This document shows, piece after piece, positions 11,931 to 20,639 of a stretch of DNA of 64,000 nt (positions within the stretch are counted from its first letter, which is position 1; each line of letters opens with the position of its first letter). Source of the stretch: Symbiodinium natans. Taxonomy: Eukaryota > Sar > Dinophyceae > Suessiales > Symbiodiniaceae. The stretch is taken from contig CAJNDS010000813.1 of the NCBI GenBank assembly GCA_905221605.1, positions 314,001 to 378,000 on the forward strand. The letters run 5' to 3'. The notes beneath the pieces are model-generated. The model worked only from the letters and a program-made list of their open reading frames with translations. It did no database searches and had not been told where the DNA came from. The position numbers and the translations under genes are program-made.

Positions 11931-12510
11931 TCCAGAAACCACCTCTCTTCCGGGTGCTGCTGTTGCGCAGGCTTCGCCTCCCAGTTCCTTTTGACATGCG
12001 GGTACCGCAGTGCCCAAAGCCTCTGCGGCGACCACATCGCCGCGTGTCCGCGATCCGGAGTCCTGCGCGCCAGGGGGGCCCTTTGGGCGTGCAGCAGCTC
12101 GAATTTGCACTGTCGCACTCAGTGTCCGCGTGCGTGACCTCAGCCTTGATGCAGCCCGCCAGGCTGAGCATTTCGGGCGGCGCCCAAGTCGCCGCAACAG
12201 TAAGGTAGAGGGTTCAAGAAAAAAAACTAGTGTGTCCCCCCGGCAGCGCTGTCGGGGTGGCGCCGCGCGCAGGTCCGCACCTACCCCGAGTTCACTCGCG
12301 TCTCCCAGTGCCGTCTGCTGGCACGTTGCCGCGCATGCCCGCTCTGTGCCACGCCATGCAAATCCGACTCCGCTGAGACCCGCCGCCTTGTCGTCACTGT
12401 CGCACCCCTTGGCCTGGAGCTGCTGCGGATGGACTGTTGCCAACTGCATGCCGAGACATGGCGTCTACTCGCTTGTTCCAGGCAGCTGGGCTGTTGGCCC
12501 GCCTGTTGTG
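11931..12510 (+). pseudogene. Decayed RT-element 3' part (Cys/His module and endonuclease remnants)
   Basis: Frames switch repeatedly. In order: LFRVLLLRRLRLPVPF (11940); SLCGDHIAACPRSGVLRA (about 12020), the Gly-Asp-His...Cys half of the Cys/His module with the first CxC lost; RAAARICTVALSVRVRDLSL (about 12090); RTYPEF...QCRL (about 12270) and RRLVVTVAPLGLELL (about 12390), which resemble the YPEL...CKLVV core of the endonuclease domain at 19.3 kb. Order and spacing match the full-length element at 14.8-19.6 kb. Multiple frameshifts make it non-functional. Confidence 0.7.
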
Positions 12511-13194
12511 CCTTCCTGACACATGCTAGCTGCTCGGATTGCAAGAGACGCTCATGCACAACCGAATGTAATGTCGCTCCTCCCGCCAACTGGGTCACCG
12601 CCGGAACTCCCCGAACAGTTGTGAAATGAAGTCTTGTTTTTAGGATGTTTTTGAGTTACGTCATGTGACATGACTCCGTATTCGAAACCTCCTGCAAAGC
12701 ACCGATTCTTTGGAGTGCCGCAGCTGCACCGGGTCGTTTTCAGGCATGCAGGTCCCATTGCCGCCACATTCTGGGGTGGCACTGCGGTGGCTTTGCGCGT
12801 CATCGCATTGCTCGAGCGCATCGCTCATGTCGTTTTTGTGCTGATGGCCCTGATTCTCTGTCACATGCACTTCTAGAATGTGTTGCTTATTCTCAATCGT
12901 GCCGGCGCTGGCGACTGCAAACTCGCGGTTCGGAAGGGAAAAATTCGAACGTGTTGTGTTCCGCGAACTGCGCCCAAGCCTCTGGCGGCCTGTGGATTGC
13001 TGTCGGCCGAAGGCTGGAATGGAGGCACGGGTCACAGTCGCGCACACGGAACCCTTCCTTCCGCGACCACGTGCTGCTGCCTTCACCCGCGACACCGCGC
13101 GCGTTTGCTCCCTCAGGCAGGTCCGCATGCTGCTGCTTGGCTCCACGCCATCCCCTCAGCCCCGAAAAAACCAAAAACAACAAGGCTGATCACG

Positions 13195-13310
13195 TTGCGT
13201 CGCAAGCTTCGACTCGCACGGCTGCTCGCACCTGGCCACTGCGGGAGCGCCCGCCGCGCTGATGCTTTCGGAGACCATGCGCTCGCGTGCCGCCGGATTG
13301 GGTGCAAGGT
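13195..13310 (+). pseudogene. Isolated Cys/His-module fragment of the same RT family
   Basis: The frame reads LRRKLRLARLLAPGHCGSAR then ADAFGDHALACRRIG, matching the arginine-rich lead-in and the GDHxxxC half of the module seen at 18.88-18.98 kb. Flanking sequence does not continue the element. Confidence 0.65.
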
Positions 13311-13424
13311 TTCCCGTAAAGATCCGTAAAGCAATGGGGCCTGACGTCCTGCACGCGGACTCATTGCTCATGCCGAAATGGCAGGTCAGAGTTCCGCCTC
13401 AGGTGAATGGGCATGGCAGTTTTT

Positions 13425-13500
13425 GCCAACGCACACTGCATGACCTAACCTGTAGCCTGGGGAGGGAAGGCGAACCCCCCATGCCGAAAGATCTAAGGGG
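13425..13500 (+). repeat. Dispersed repeat, copy 1 of 2
   Basis: Begins GCCAACGCACACTG and contains CCTAACCTGTAGCCTGGG. The same ~77-bp sequence occurs at 20004-20080. Both copies lie next to members of the RT family, so this is likely a conserved non-coding part of it. Confidence 0.8.
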
Positions 13501-13514
13501 TCGGGGTACGGGTT

Positions 13515-13680
13515 CCACAACGCTTTCGCTTTCGCTTTCGCCCGTTCGGGTCCACGTGAAACATTACAAGCGTCAGACTGTTCCTGCTGCTAGTGGACCA
13601 CGGTCCTATAAGGACATAGGGAATGGAGGCGTGCTTGAGTGTTGGCACGATTCGGTCTATACATTCGTAAAGCTTTGTAT
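13515..13680 (+). repeat. Dispersed repeat copy 2 (CTTTCG-rich leader plus module)
   Basis: Second copy of the sequence at 10880-11034, sharing GTGGACCACGGTCCTATA and GGCGTGCTTGAGTGTTGG. Confidence 0.75.
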
Positions 13681-13777
13681 GTACTGGCTTGCAGCGGGCG
13701 GCCAATTTGCTGTTTCAGCAATATCAGTCCACGTATTCACCGCTGGAAAATTACAGGCTGCAAAACTGCGGAGTCGA

Positions 13778-14761
13778 TCATCCCACTTCGTTAGCGGGCG
13801 ACCGGGTCGACGATGTAATTAGTTGTAAAACAAAATTTGCTTGCCAGTTGCTTTCTGGACACCATTTGACAACAGCCGCGGCCCAATTGGGAATTCGCAA
13901 CATTTGGAAAGCGAAGTTGTACTGACGTCGTGCAAGCTGGCGAGACCAGGTGTCCACACGGTGTATGTGTAACGCTGCAGTCAGTCTGTGTTTCATCCGA
14001 CTCATAGTGCTGTGCCAATCTTCGTTTGCAACTCGCACCCAGCCAACCACAGAGCGAAGCATTCGTCGTTGCAATGCATCCAGTGTATGAATTTGTGACA
14101 CAGTCAACGGCAATACGTGTAATCCAAACAGAACGGTTGGAGTCAATACTGTATCGAAAAATTTCAATCTCAATGCGATGGACACATGTTTGTTTGTAAG
14201 AATATGGAGGTGTTTGCGAAACTTTGCCCATCCCACTTGGAACCTATGTTTGAGTTCTGTCTGACTGCGGCATCGAGGATCTGCACTGATATGTCGTCCC
14301 AAGTATTTGTGAACGTCGCCTGCAGTCAATACCTCGACCATGTCGTCGCTAACATTGATGTACATGGGTCCGTCTATGTGGGCTGTAGTAATAATTCGGC
14401 TTTTTGATGCATTCAAACGCAAACCGATCTTTCCAAGTTCTTGTACGAGGCATTCGATCATATATACAAGCTCCTGCCAAGATTTTGCGTATATCATGAT
14501 GTCATCAGCGTATCGGATGTTTGTGAGTCGTTCGACTGCTCCAACGTCAAGACCATGCTCCATCAGTCGTTGTTTCCACTGTCGGAAAGCGTGCTCCAAG
14601 CCAGCGTTGAACAAAGCGGGCGACATAACATCTCCCTGTTTCACCCCGCGTTGGACGTCAAATGGGGAACCCTTTTTCACTGATCCAGATTGTGAGCGGT
14701 ACAATGTTTGCAATAAGCTGATGTAGCAGTCAGACTGGCGCACCAAACGTCGAAATTCCAC
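13778..14761 (-). pseudogene. 5'-truncated LINE (non-LTR) reverse transcriptase
   Basis: A 327-residue frame begins mid-domain: RT motif B as GVKQGDVMSPALF (about residue 39), catalytic motif C as YADD (about residue 85), then thumb/connection sequence with KYLGRHIS and a Leu-rich C-terminal region. Motif A and the fingers are absent because homology stops at the 14.76-kb edge, where the frame runs into a stop 45 bases upstream. The YADD motif and this layout are typical of LINE-type RT, distinct from the FLDD-type RT of the next element on the other strand. 5' truncation is the usual outcome of target-primed insertion. No endonuclease domain is present. The frame is otherwise intact, suggesting a fairly young insertion. 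Confidence 0.85.
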
Positions 14762-14779
14762 TACAAGAACGGGCTCAAG

Positions 14780-17700
14780 GTGCAGCTACAAGCTGATATC
14801 AAACGAAATTCTTGGACGGTTTTTTCGCTGAACCGCGCACCCTCATGCCATGTCGGCAGCTGTGATCGGGCAACTCTTGGCAGCATGTGCCGGAGCTTAC
14901 TCGGCCGCCTCCTCGGCTGTGTGGTGGGCCGCTTCCTTGCCACCGACGTGCCGGGAAAGCTTGGCTCATGCAGCCCTCACGTGCAGCGGCGCCACCCCTC
15001 GGTACTTCACCCCGGGCTTCGGGCCACTTGCGCTTGCTTGGGGCTGGTTGCTTTTGGGCGTCCTCCTTGGTTTGCTCTTTCGCCGCGCAGTGGCCACGAT
15101 GGCTGCTTTGGCGGGTGGACACACGGCGGAGAGTGCCCCGTGCAGCTGGGAGGCCCTTCTGCGCGAGCTTTCGGCCCGCACACAGGACCCACACCGGCAC
15201 GAGGTGCTGCATTACTTGCTGCAAGGAGGCGAAGCAGCCGCGCGCGAGTTGTCGCAAGCATCACACTGCACACCCGCAGCGCTGCTGGCTCGTCTTCTCG
15301 TCGACAGCAAACCCGTCGCCGATGCTGCAGCCCCGCGCCCCACCAATGTGCCCGCTCGCCGACGCGGCGGGGGGCAGTAGCAAGGAGCACGTTCAATGCA
15401 TGCACCGGGGTGGGGCGGCGATCAGCCGTTGTGGGTGGCGTCATCGAATGGCCGCCGCACCCTCACCATGGCAGGCGAGTTGGGGAGGCTGCGCACCCCG
15501 GGCCGCCGCCCGAAGGCGACCTGGAGCAGCGTCGACAGCGTGCGCTGCACGCGCTTGCCCAAATGCAGTTGCTGCCCTCCGCCCGTCCGGCCGCGTCGCA
15601 CGACCACCACGTCTCGGATGGGGAGCCGCGCGCAGGCGACGTGGAAAGCGTTTCGGACACATTCAGCGCTACAACGCCGTTTGCTTCCCCGCCGGCGAGC
15701 CCGCCAATGTCCCCAGGCCGCCCGCACGGACCAGGAGACGCCGCCCCCACTCAGGTCGACGAGTCCACACCCGGCTATGACACCCCGCATACGCTTGTGA
15801 CGCCGCCGCGGGGGCCTGCCGCCCCCGAGTCGCGACGTTGGTTCCGAGCGTGCCCTGCCGAAGCATGGCCATCACGAGGACGGCATTCTTGGCTGTACAT
15901 CCCGCTTCTACATGCCGCGGCTGGTCACCTCACCGATGCCGCCTACCGGGCATGGAGCCAAGAGGCGCGCATAGGCCAACGTTGGCTTGACGTGGTCCGC
16001 GCATTGCGCGACTCGTGGCCGGTTGACCCGCGCACCCTGGCCCGCCAAATGCATGCCGTTGCCCAACTCGACGCCAGCGAGGCGCAGGAGCAACTTTCGC
16101 CACGGGACGAAGTTCTCGTGGCCGAACTTGCCGCGTTGCCCCAAGCAGCGCCACTGAGCCTCGGGGCAGCCGTCGCCGCGTGTATGGACGACGAAGGGTA
16201 CCTGTCTGCCGCAGCGCAATCGGCGTTGCTCGAAGCATTCGGGGGACTCGCCACGGCCACCGAGGCGCATGACATCGCATTGCGCATGCAAGCAGACACG
16301 CGGGCGGCCGCTGCCCCCGACGTAGCAGCGGGCAGCTTGGCACTGACCCCGGACGCCGACGACGGAGTCATGGCCGCCGCCGCGGCGAACGGCGGAAACC
16401 CAAATGGACGCGGGCGCCGAGGACGTGGTGCACGGGGGAAGGGCCGTGGACGCTGCCGCCGCGGTGACCCAGCATGCGCCGCCGCGCACGCCCAGGAGGA
16501 TGATGCCGAGGCAGTCCCAGAGCCTGTGCCGGCACACCCCGCCTCGTCGCCGACACTGCGCAGCCACCTCGGCACCCTCCGCCCGCTGCAGCTCAGCGAG
16601 CAACTTAGCCAGCGCGTGTACACTCTCCAAACGCCGCCTCGCCAACTCAGAGGACTGCTGCGCACTGCTTTTCGAACGGCGTTGGAGACGTTGCGCGACG
16701 CCGCCACTATCGAGGACGAGTGTGACGGATGGAAGCTCTTCATGTTGGCGCCCCGCATGCTGTTGTTCCGTGCCCCAGGCCAATCCCGCGTGCCGGTTGA
16801 GGAACTGCGACGCCGCGAACAAGCGTTCCTGGCGGGGCACTGGCCCGAACTGCTCCGCCATGGCGCAGCCGCAGCAACACCAGCGCCGAGGGATGCGGCC
16901 CGGCCGTCCGAGGGTAATGTAGCAAACGGGGCAGAGGCCGAAGATGTCGACCTACGCCGTCGCTCCGAACGAGCTGCAGCTCTAGCCCACCTTGGTGAGC
17001 TTTCCGCGGCGGCCAAGGCGCTTACTGCTTTGCCACTCGCGCCCACAAGCCAGGAGACACTCGCTGCCTTGCGTGACCCACTCCGGCGGCCACCTGAACC
17101 TCAGATTCCCGTTGACCCAGAGCTGTGTCGCAACAGCATGAGGCCCGTCGAGTTATGCCGGGATCGGCTCATCACCAATGTCCGCAAAGCGCGGAAGGGC
17201 GCCGCTGCGGGACCGTCGGGATGCACAGGGGAGCACCTGCGCGTACTGCTGGACGATGAAGACTGCGCGCAGCTGTTAACCCATGCCGCCCGCAAACTCG
17301 CTTCCGGACAAGTGCCGGCAGCGATCATACCCGCCCTGCGCCTCGGCCGAATGGTGGCGCTATCCAAACCCACGGGCGGCGTGCGAGCTTTGGTGATGGG
17401 CGACGCCTTCCGGCGGGTGGTTGCGCGCACACTCGCACAACAGTATGGGGACGAGTTCCAGCGAGCGTGCGCTCCCTTCCAATATGCGCTCAGCACAAAG
17501 GCTGGGGCGGAAACATTACAGCGGTTGGTGCGGGCGGCCACCGAGCGTGACCCACGAACCACCGTTCTGAGCGTCGATGGCGTCGGGGCGTACGACCACA
17601 TCTCGCGCCACAGCATGCTCGCAGCAATCGCGGCACGACCCGAACTGAGCGACATTCTGCCGTATGCCGCGCTGTTTTATGGCTCCCCCAGCACCTACTT

Positions 17701-19186
17701 GTTCTACGACGCCCAAGGCACAGCGCACGAAGTGCGCCAGGGAGAAGGTGGGGAACAGGGGGACCCCCTAATGCCAGCCCTGTTCGCATTGGGGCAGCAT
17801 GCGGCGTTGACGGCAGTGCAAGCCCGCCTGCGCTCGACGGACCAACTCTTCGCCTTCCTCGACGACGTATACGTCACAGGCCCGCCAGAGCATACGGCGA
17901 ACCAGTTCCACATCGTCCGCGAGGCCCTTCTCAGGCATGCGAACATCCGCGTGCACCTCGGCAAGACCCGCGCTTGGAATAGCGCGGGCGAGGAACCGCC
18001 GGGGCTGCTCGCAGCACTGCCGCCAGAGGACCCCGCGAACCCATGCTGGACTGGCAGCTGGGCGCTCCCCGCTTCGCAGCAAGGGATAGTTGTGCTGGGT
18101 AGCCCGATTGGGAGCCGTGCGTTCATTGCGGACAAGCTGGCTCAAAAGTTGCTTGAGCACGACCGCCTGCTTCAGCGAATCCCGCACGTCCCCCACTTGC
18201 AGAGTGCGTGGCTGCTGCTCCTCTACTGCGCCGCGCCCCGTTGCGTTTACTTGCTGCGGACCCTCGCCCCAACAGACACGGCGGACTTTGCTGCCCAGCA
18301 TGACACCGCAGTCCGCAGCTGCCTAGCAACTCTGCTGGCGGGGGGCGGGGACACGGGGACGATGCCGGAACTGAGCGCGCGGCGAGCCCAACTCCCCCTT
18401 CGACTAGGAGGCCTGGGGCTCGGGTCCGCTGAAAGGCAGCGTTACGCTGCCTATTGGGCATCTTGGGCGGACACGTTGCAGGTGCTGCGTGACCGACAGC
18501 CGGGCGTCCTTGCAGAACTTGTCCGCCCACTTCTCGATGTAGAGGCGGCTGGCACGCCCGCAAGCACTCGCGCTGCCGCTCAGGCCGCAGAGTACTTGCG
18601 AGCGCAAGGCTTCCGAGCACCCTCATGGGCAACGCTGCTCGAAAGTGACTCCGAAGCACCTCCTGGCAGGCGCGAACCTGGCATCGGACGGCCGGGCTGG
18701 CAGCACGCGGCAACGACGGCCACTGACAAGCGCGTGCTCGAGACGCTATTTTCAGATCTTGACCCTGCGTCTCGAGCACTGCTGCTGTCGCAGAGTGGCG
18801 ACGCCGCGAGCTGCGCTTTCACAGCCTTCCCAACGAGCCGGGACACGGACGTACCCGATGCCGAGTACCGCATCCTGCTGCTTCGCCGGCTGAGGCTACC
18901 GCTGCCGCTTACACCCGCGCGATGCCCTTGCGGAGGCAACCTCGACGCGCTCGGGGACCACCGGTCCGCGTGCGCGCAGGTCGGGGTGTTAGCCCGTCGT
19001 GCTGGCCCCCTCGAACGTGCAGCAGCACGCATTTGCCGCGAGGCAGGAGCGCGGGTTGCCACGAATGTTTCCCTGCGCGATCTCAACCTCGATCTTCCGG
19101 CCGCGGACGGGCGCAGAATCGAGGTCGTCGCCAACAACCTGCCGATCTGGCAAGGGCTCAGATCGCGGTTGACACCACGATCGTAA
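14780..19186 (+). CDS. Retroelement ORF2: reverse transcriptase polyprotein with Cys/His module
   Basis: Open for 1468 codons, but the first ~200 overlap ORF1 in another frame and are probably not used; translation likely starts near 15.38-15.48 kb. Seen in order: GEAAHPGP (15482-15505, residue ~235); an Ala/Arg/Gly-rich basic region (residues ~540-575); RT with lead-in GAAAGPSGCTGEHLRVLL, motif A LSVDGVGAYDH (catalytic Asp at 17576), motif B GGEQGDPLMPALF and motif C FLDD (Asp-Asp at 17861-17866); then LLLRRLRLPLPL, CPCGGNLDALGDHRSAC (from 18923), RICREAGARVATNVSLRD and RRIEVVANNLPIWQG. The Cys/His motif is a probable zinc-binding knuckle preceding a restriction-like endonuclease. The frame ends where one base appears missing (about 19156), leaving the endonuclease out of frame. 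The role would be RNA-templated DNA synthesis during transposition. Confidence 0.85.
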   Translation: MQLQADIKRNSWTVFSLNRAPSCHVGSCDRATLGSMCRSLLGRLLGCVVGRFLATDVPGKLGSCSPHVQRRHPSVLHPGLRATCACLGLVAFGRPPWFALSPRSGHDGCFGGWTHGGECPVQLGGPSARAFGPHTGPTPARGAALLAARRRSSRARVVASITLHTRSAAGSSSRRQQTRRRCCSPAPHQCARSPTRRGAVARSTFNACTGVGRRSAVVGGVIEWPPHPHHGRRVGEAAHPGPPPEGDLEQRRQRALHALAQMQLLPSARPAASHDHHVSDGEPRAGDVESVSDTFSATTPFASPPASPPMSPGRPHGPGDAAPTQVDESTPGYDTPHTLVTPPRGPAAPESRRWFRACPAEAWPSRGRHSWLYIPLLHAAAGHLTDAAYRAWSQEARIGQRWLDVVRALRDSWPVDPRTLARQMHAVAQLDASEAQEQLSPRDEVLVAELAALPQAAPLSLGAAVAACMDDEGYLSAAAQSALLEAFGGLATATEAHDIALRMQADTRAAAAPDVAAGSLALTPDADDGVMAAAAANGGNPNGRGRRGRGARGKGRGRCRRGDPACAAAHAQEDDAEAVPEPVPAHPASSPTLRSHLGTLRPLQLSEQLSQRVYTLQTPPRQLRGLLRTAFRTALETLRDAATIEDECDGWKLFMLAPRMLLFRAPGQSRVPVEELRRREQAFLAGHWPELLRHGAAAATPAPRDAARPSEGNVANGAEAEDVDLRRRSERAAALAHLGELSAAAKALTALPLAPTSQETLAALRDPLRRPPEPQIPVDPELCRNSMRPVELCRDRLITNVRKARKGAAAGPSGCTGEHLRVLLDDEDCAQLLTHAARKLASGQVPAAIIPALRLGRMVALSKPTGGVRALVMGDAFRRVVARTLAQQYGDEFQRACAPFQYALSTKAGAETLQRLVRAATERDPRTTVLSVDGVGAYDHISRHSMLAAIAARPELSDILPYAALFYGSPSTYLFYDAQGTAHEVRQGEGGEQGDPLMPALFALGQHAALTAVQARLRSTDQLFAFLDDVYVTGPPEHTANQFHIVREALLRHANIRVHLGKTRAWNSAGEEPPGLLAALPPEDPANPCWTGSWALPASQQGIVVLGSPIGSRAFIADKLAQKLLEHDRLLQRIPHVPHLQSAWLLLLYCAAPRCVYLLRTLAPTDTADFAAQHDTAVRSCLATLLAGGGDTGTMPELSARRAQLPLRLGGLGLGSAERQRYAAYWASWADTLQVLRDRQPGVLAELVRPLLDVEAAGTPASTRAAAQAAEYLRAQGFRAPSWATLLESDSEAPPGRREPGIGRPGWQHAATTATDKRVLETLFSDLDPASRALLLSQSGDAASCAFTAFPTSRDTDVPDAEYRILLLRRLRLPLPLTPARCPCGGNLDALGDHRSACAQVGVLARRAGPLERAAARICREAGARVATNVSLRDLNLDLPAADGRRIEVVANNLPIWQGLRSRLTPRS
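14850..15380 (+). CDS. Retroelement ORF1: small protein with one predicted membrane helix
   Basis: A 176-residue frame with a good ATG context. Residues ~57-77 (GPLALAWGWLLLGVLLGLLF) form a strongly hydrophobic helix followed by Arg-Arg, as in a single-pass membrane anchor; an N-terminal Ala-rich stretch is also moderately hydrophobic. The C-terminal half is polar. No enzymatic motif. It lies 5' of the RT frame and overlaps the artificial beginning of that frame. The DIRS-type element at 34.6 kb has a similar small ORF (single C-terminal helix followed by Arg) in the same position. Function unknown. Confidence 0.6.
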   Translation: MSAAVIGQLLAACAGAYSAASSAVWWAASLPPTCRESLAHAALTCSGATPRYFTPGFGPLALAWGWLLLGVLLGLLFRRAVATMAALAGGHTAESAPCSWEALLRELSARTQDPHRHEVLHYLLQGGEAAARELSQASHCTPAALLARLLVDSKPVADAAAPRPTNVPARRRGGGQ

Positions 19187-19626
19187 GCCCTTTGAGGCGT
19201 GACGGCGAGCCCCGCCCGCAGGCGGATCGGGAACCGGGACTCGCCCTCCGTCAGGCCGTCGACCGCAAACTGCGAGCGTACCCAGAACTGCGGTGCGCCC
19301 GCCGCTGCAAGCTGGTCGTCTTCGGGGTTGAACTGGGCGGGCGCTTCAGCCAGAGCACCCTCACCTTCCTGCGCTTGCTCGCACGCGCCCGCGCGCGCCA
19401 ACGCGCGCCATGGTGCGCGGCAGCGGCCCGCCAAGCGATGGTGCGCCGGTGGACCACCCTGGCAGCGCTCGCGGCGCTCCGCGCCCACGCGTGCACGCTG
19501 CTAGAGCTTCCAGTGGGTGAACCGGTGGACCCGCTCGACGGGCAGGAGCTCGCTCTGGGGGAGCTCCTAGCGGGTGCCCCCCCGCCCCAGCCCAGCAGGC
19601 CGGGGCATGGGCCGCTGCCGCCCTAG
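19157..19626 (+). pseudogene. Restriction-like endonuclease domain, frameshifted off the RT ORF
   Basis: In the frame open from 18922, coding resumes with AQIAVDTTIVSPLRRDGEP, RKLRAYPEL, RCKLVVFGVELGGRFS and FLRLLARA. The Asp of VDTT plus the GxExGG segment resemble a PD-(D/E)xK fold, as in RLE-type elements. The related copy at 22.15 kb reads LPLWGGAQVAVDTT without a break, showing the two frames were originally one. The C-terminus is Pro-rich and ends just before a CAG tract. Confidence 0.7.
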
Positions 19627-19642
19627 ACCCACTGCTCGTAGT

Positions 19643-19648
19643 AGCAGC

Positions 19649-19703
<55 letters not shown>

Positions 19704-19712
19704 GCGGCAGCA
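19643..19712 (+). repeat. (CAG)n trinucleotide tract
   Basis: About 20 CAG units 3' of the endonuclease stop codon. It gives poly-Ser or poly-Ala in alternative frames. Confidence 0.95.
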
Positions 19713-20003
19713 GGAAGAGAGCAGACTCCCCGCGAGTAAAAAGGTGCGTAAGGGAAAAAAAAAAATTCCACTAAAACCGTGTCAAGAACAGCAAGCGCGT
19801 GATCCACTCCAAGTAATGAGCGGAAACCCATTTGATCCCAACTCTGTTCAAACGCACTTCGTTTTTTTATCTTACGGGTGCTGCCTGGGCGAAGTTAGGC
19901 TGTCTGAGAAAAGAGCGACGTAGGATCTCCGAGGCAGGCAGGCGGCTATGTGACATAGTCCCAGGCTACTCTATTTTGGGAGGCAAATTACCCGAAGCGT
20001 TTC

Positions 20004-20080
20004 GCCAACGCACACTGCCGGACCTAACCTGTAGCCTGGGAAGGAAGGCGAACCACTCATACCGAAAGACCCAAGGGCTC
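20004..20080 (+). repeat. Dispersed repeat, copy 2 of 2
   Basis: Matches 13425-13500 (GCCAACGCACACTG; CCTAACCTGTAGCCTGGG). Confidence 0.8.
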
Positions 20081-20099
20081 GTCAACACTCTCGTCAACA

Positions 20100-20370
20100 C
20101 CACTGCGCCGAGCGTCCCGCCCACCGTTCGCAGGCGCCTTGACCTCGTCATCTCGGCGCCGCGCCAGTGGGTGGAGCCCTTTGCTGCGATGCGACCCTCG
20201 TTTCGCTGCTCACGCGTGCCAGCCCCACCCCGGCACGCGAGATGGAGATGTTCTGCGCACCGCCTCCTGGCGCAAGCCCGCCACCTACTGGCGCGCAAAC
20301 CATGTGCGTGCTCGGCTGCGAAGTGGGTGGGCGGTGGAACGCTGACGCAGTGCAGCTGGTCAGGCCTTGT
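20100..20370 (+). pseudogene. Endonuclease-domain fragment of a related RT element
   Basis: Mixed frames give RRLDLVISAPRQW, GGALCCDATLVSLLTR, DGDVLRTASWRKPATYW and CVLGCEVGGRWNADAVQLV. These parallel RRIEVV, VDTTIVSPL and VVFGVELGGRF of the 19.3-kb domain at similar spacing. A small indel separates the first two. It precedes, rather than follows, the RT fragment at 20.64 kb, so it belongs to a different insertion. Confidence 0.6.
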
Positions 20371-20639
20371 TGCCCTCGGCCATGCCGGGATGCACCGGCC
20401 CGGATATGGTTTTGGAATGTGTTTTTTTTTTTTTCACCCTCGCACCTTTTCCTGCTGGTCCAAGCGGTCCCAGTGCAGCGCAACGGCAAGGCTCGCAAGC
20501 CTTCACGGGAGGCGGCTGGCAATGGGGGGAGGGATGGCGGATTCGACGAGGACCTCGCTGAGGAGCGGGGGTCCCCATCAACGTTGGCAGTGCCACCGAG
20601 CGGGAGCGACAGAAAACTGGCGGCGAAAGTCCGCGCAGC

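Larger units (their letters stand above)
14780..19770 (+). mobile_element. Non-LTR retroelement with restriction-like endonuclease (dinoflagellate type)
   Basis: Ordered parts: small single-membrane-helix ORF (14850-15380); RT ORF open to 19186; Cys/His module; endonuclease-like domain in a shifted frame (to 19626); CAG tract; A-rich run at about 19756. No terminal repeats were found. An A-rich 3' end and a C-terminal endonuclease fit target-primed retrotransposons of the R2-like (RLE) architecture. Ends are approximate. A single-base frameshift makes this copy probably inactive. Confidence 0.75.

Noticed and set aside
15422-17046. Several minus-strand frames of up to 367 codons
   Set aside because: Antisense shadows of the GC-rich RT ORF, which has clear RT motifs on the plus strand.
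19361-19831. Poly-Ala minus-strand frame
   Set aside because: Antisense reading of the CAG tract and endonuclease region.
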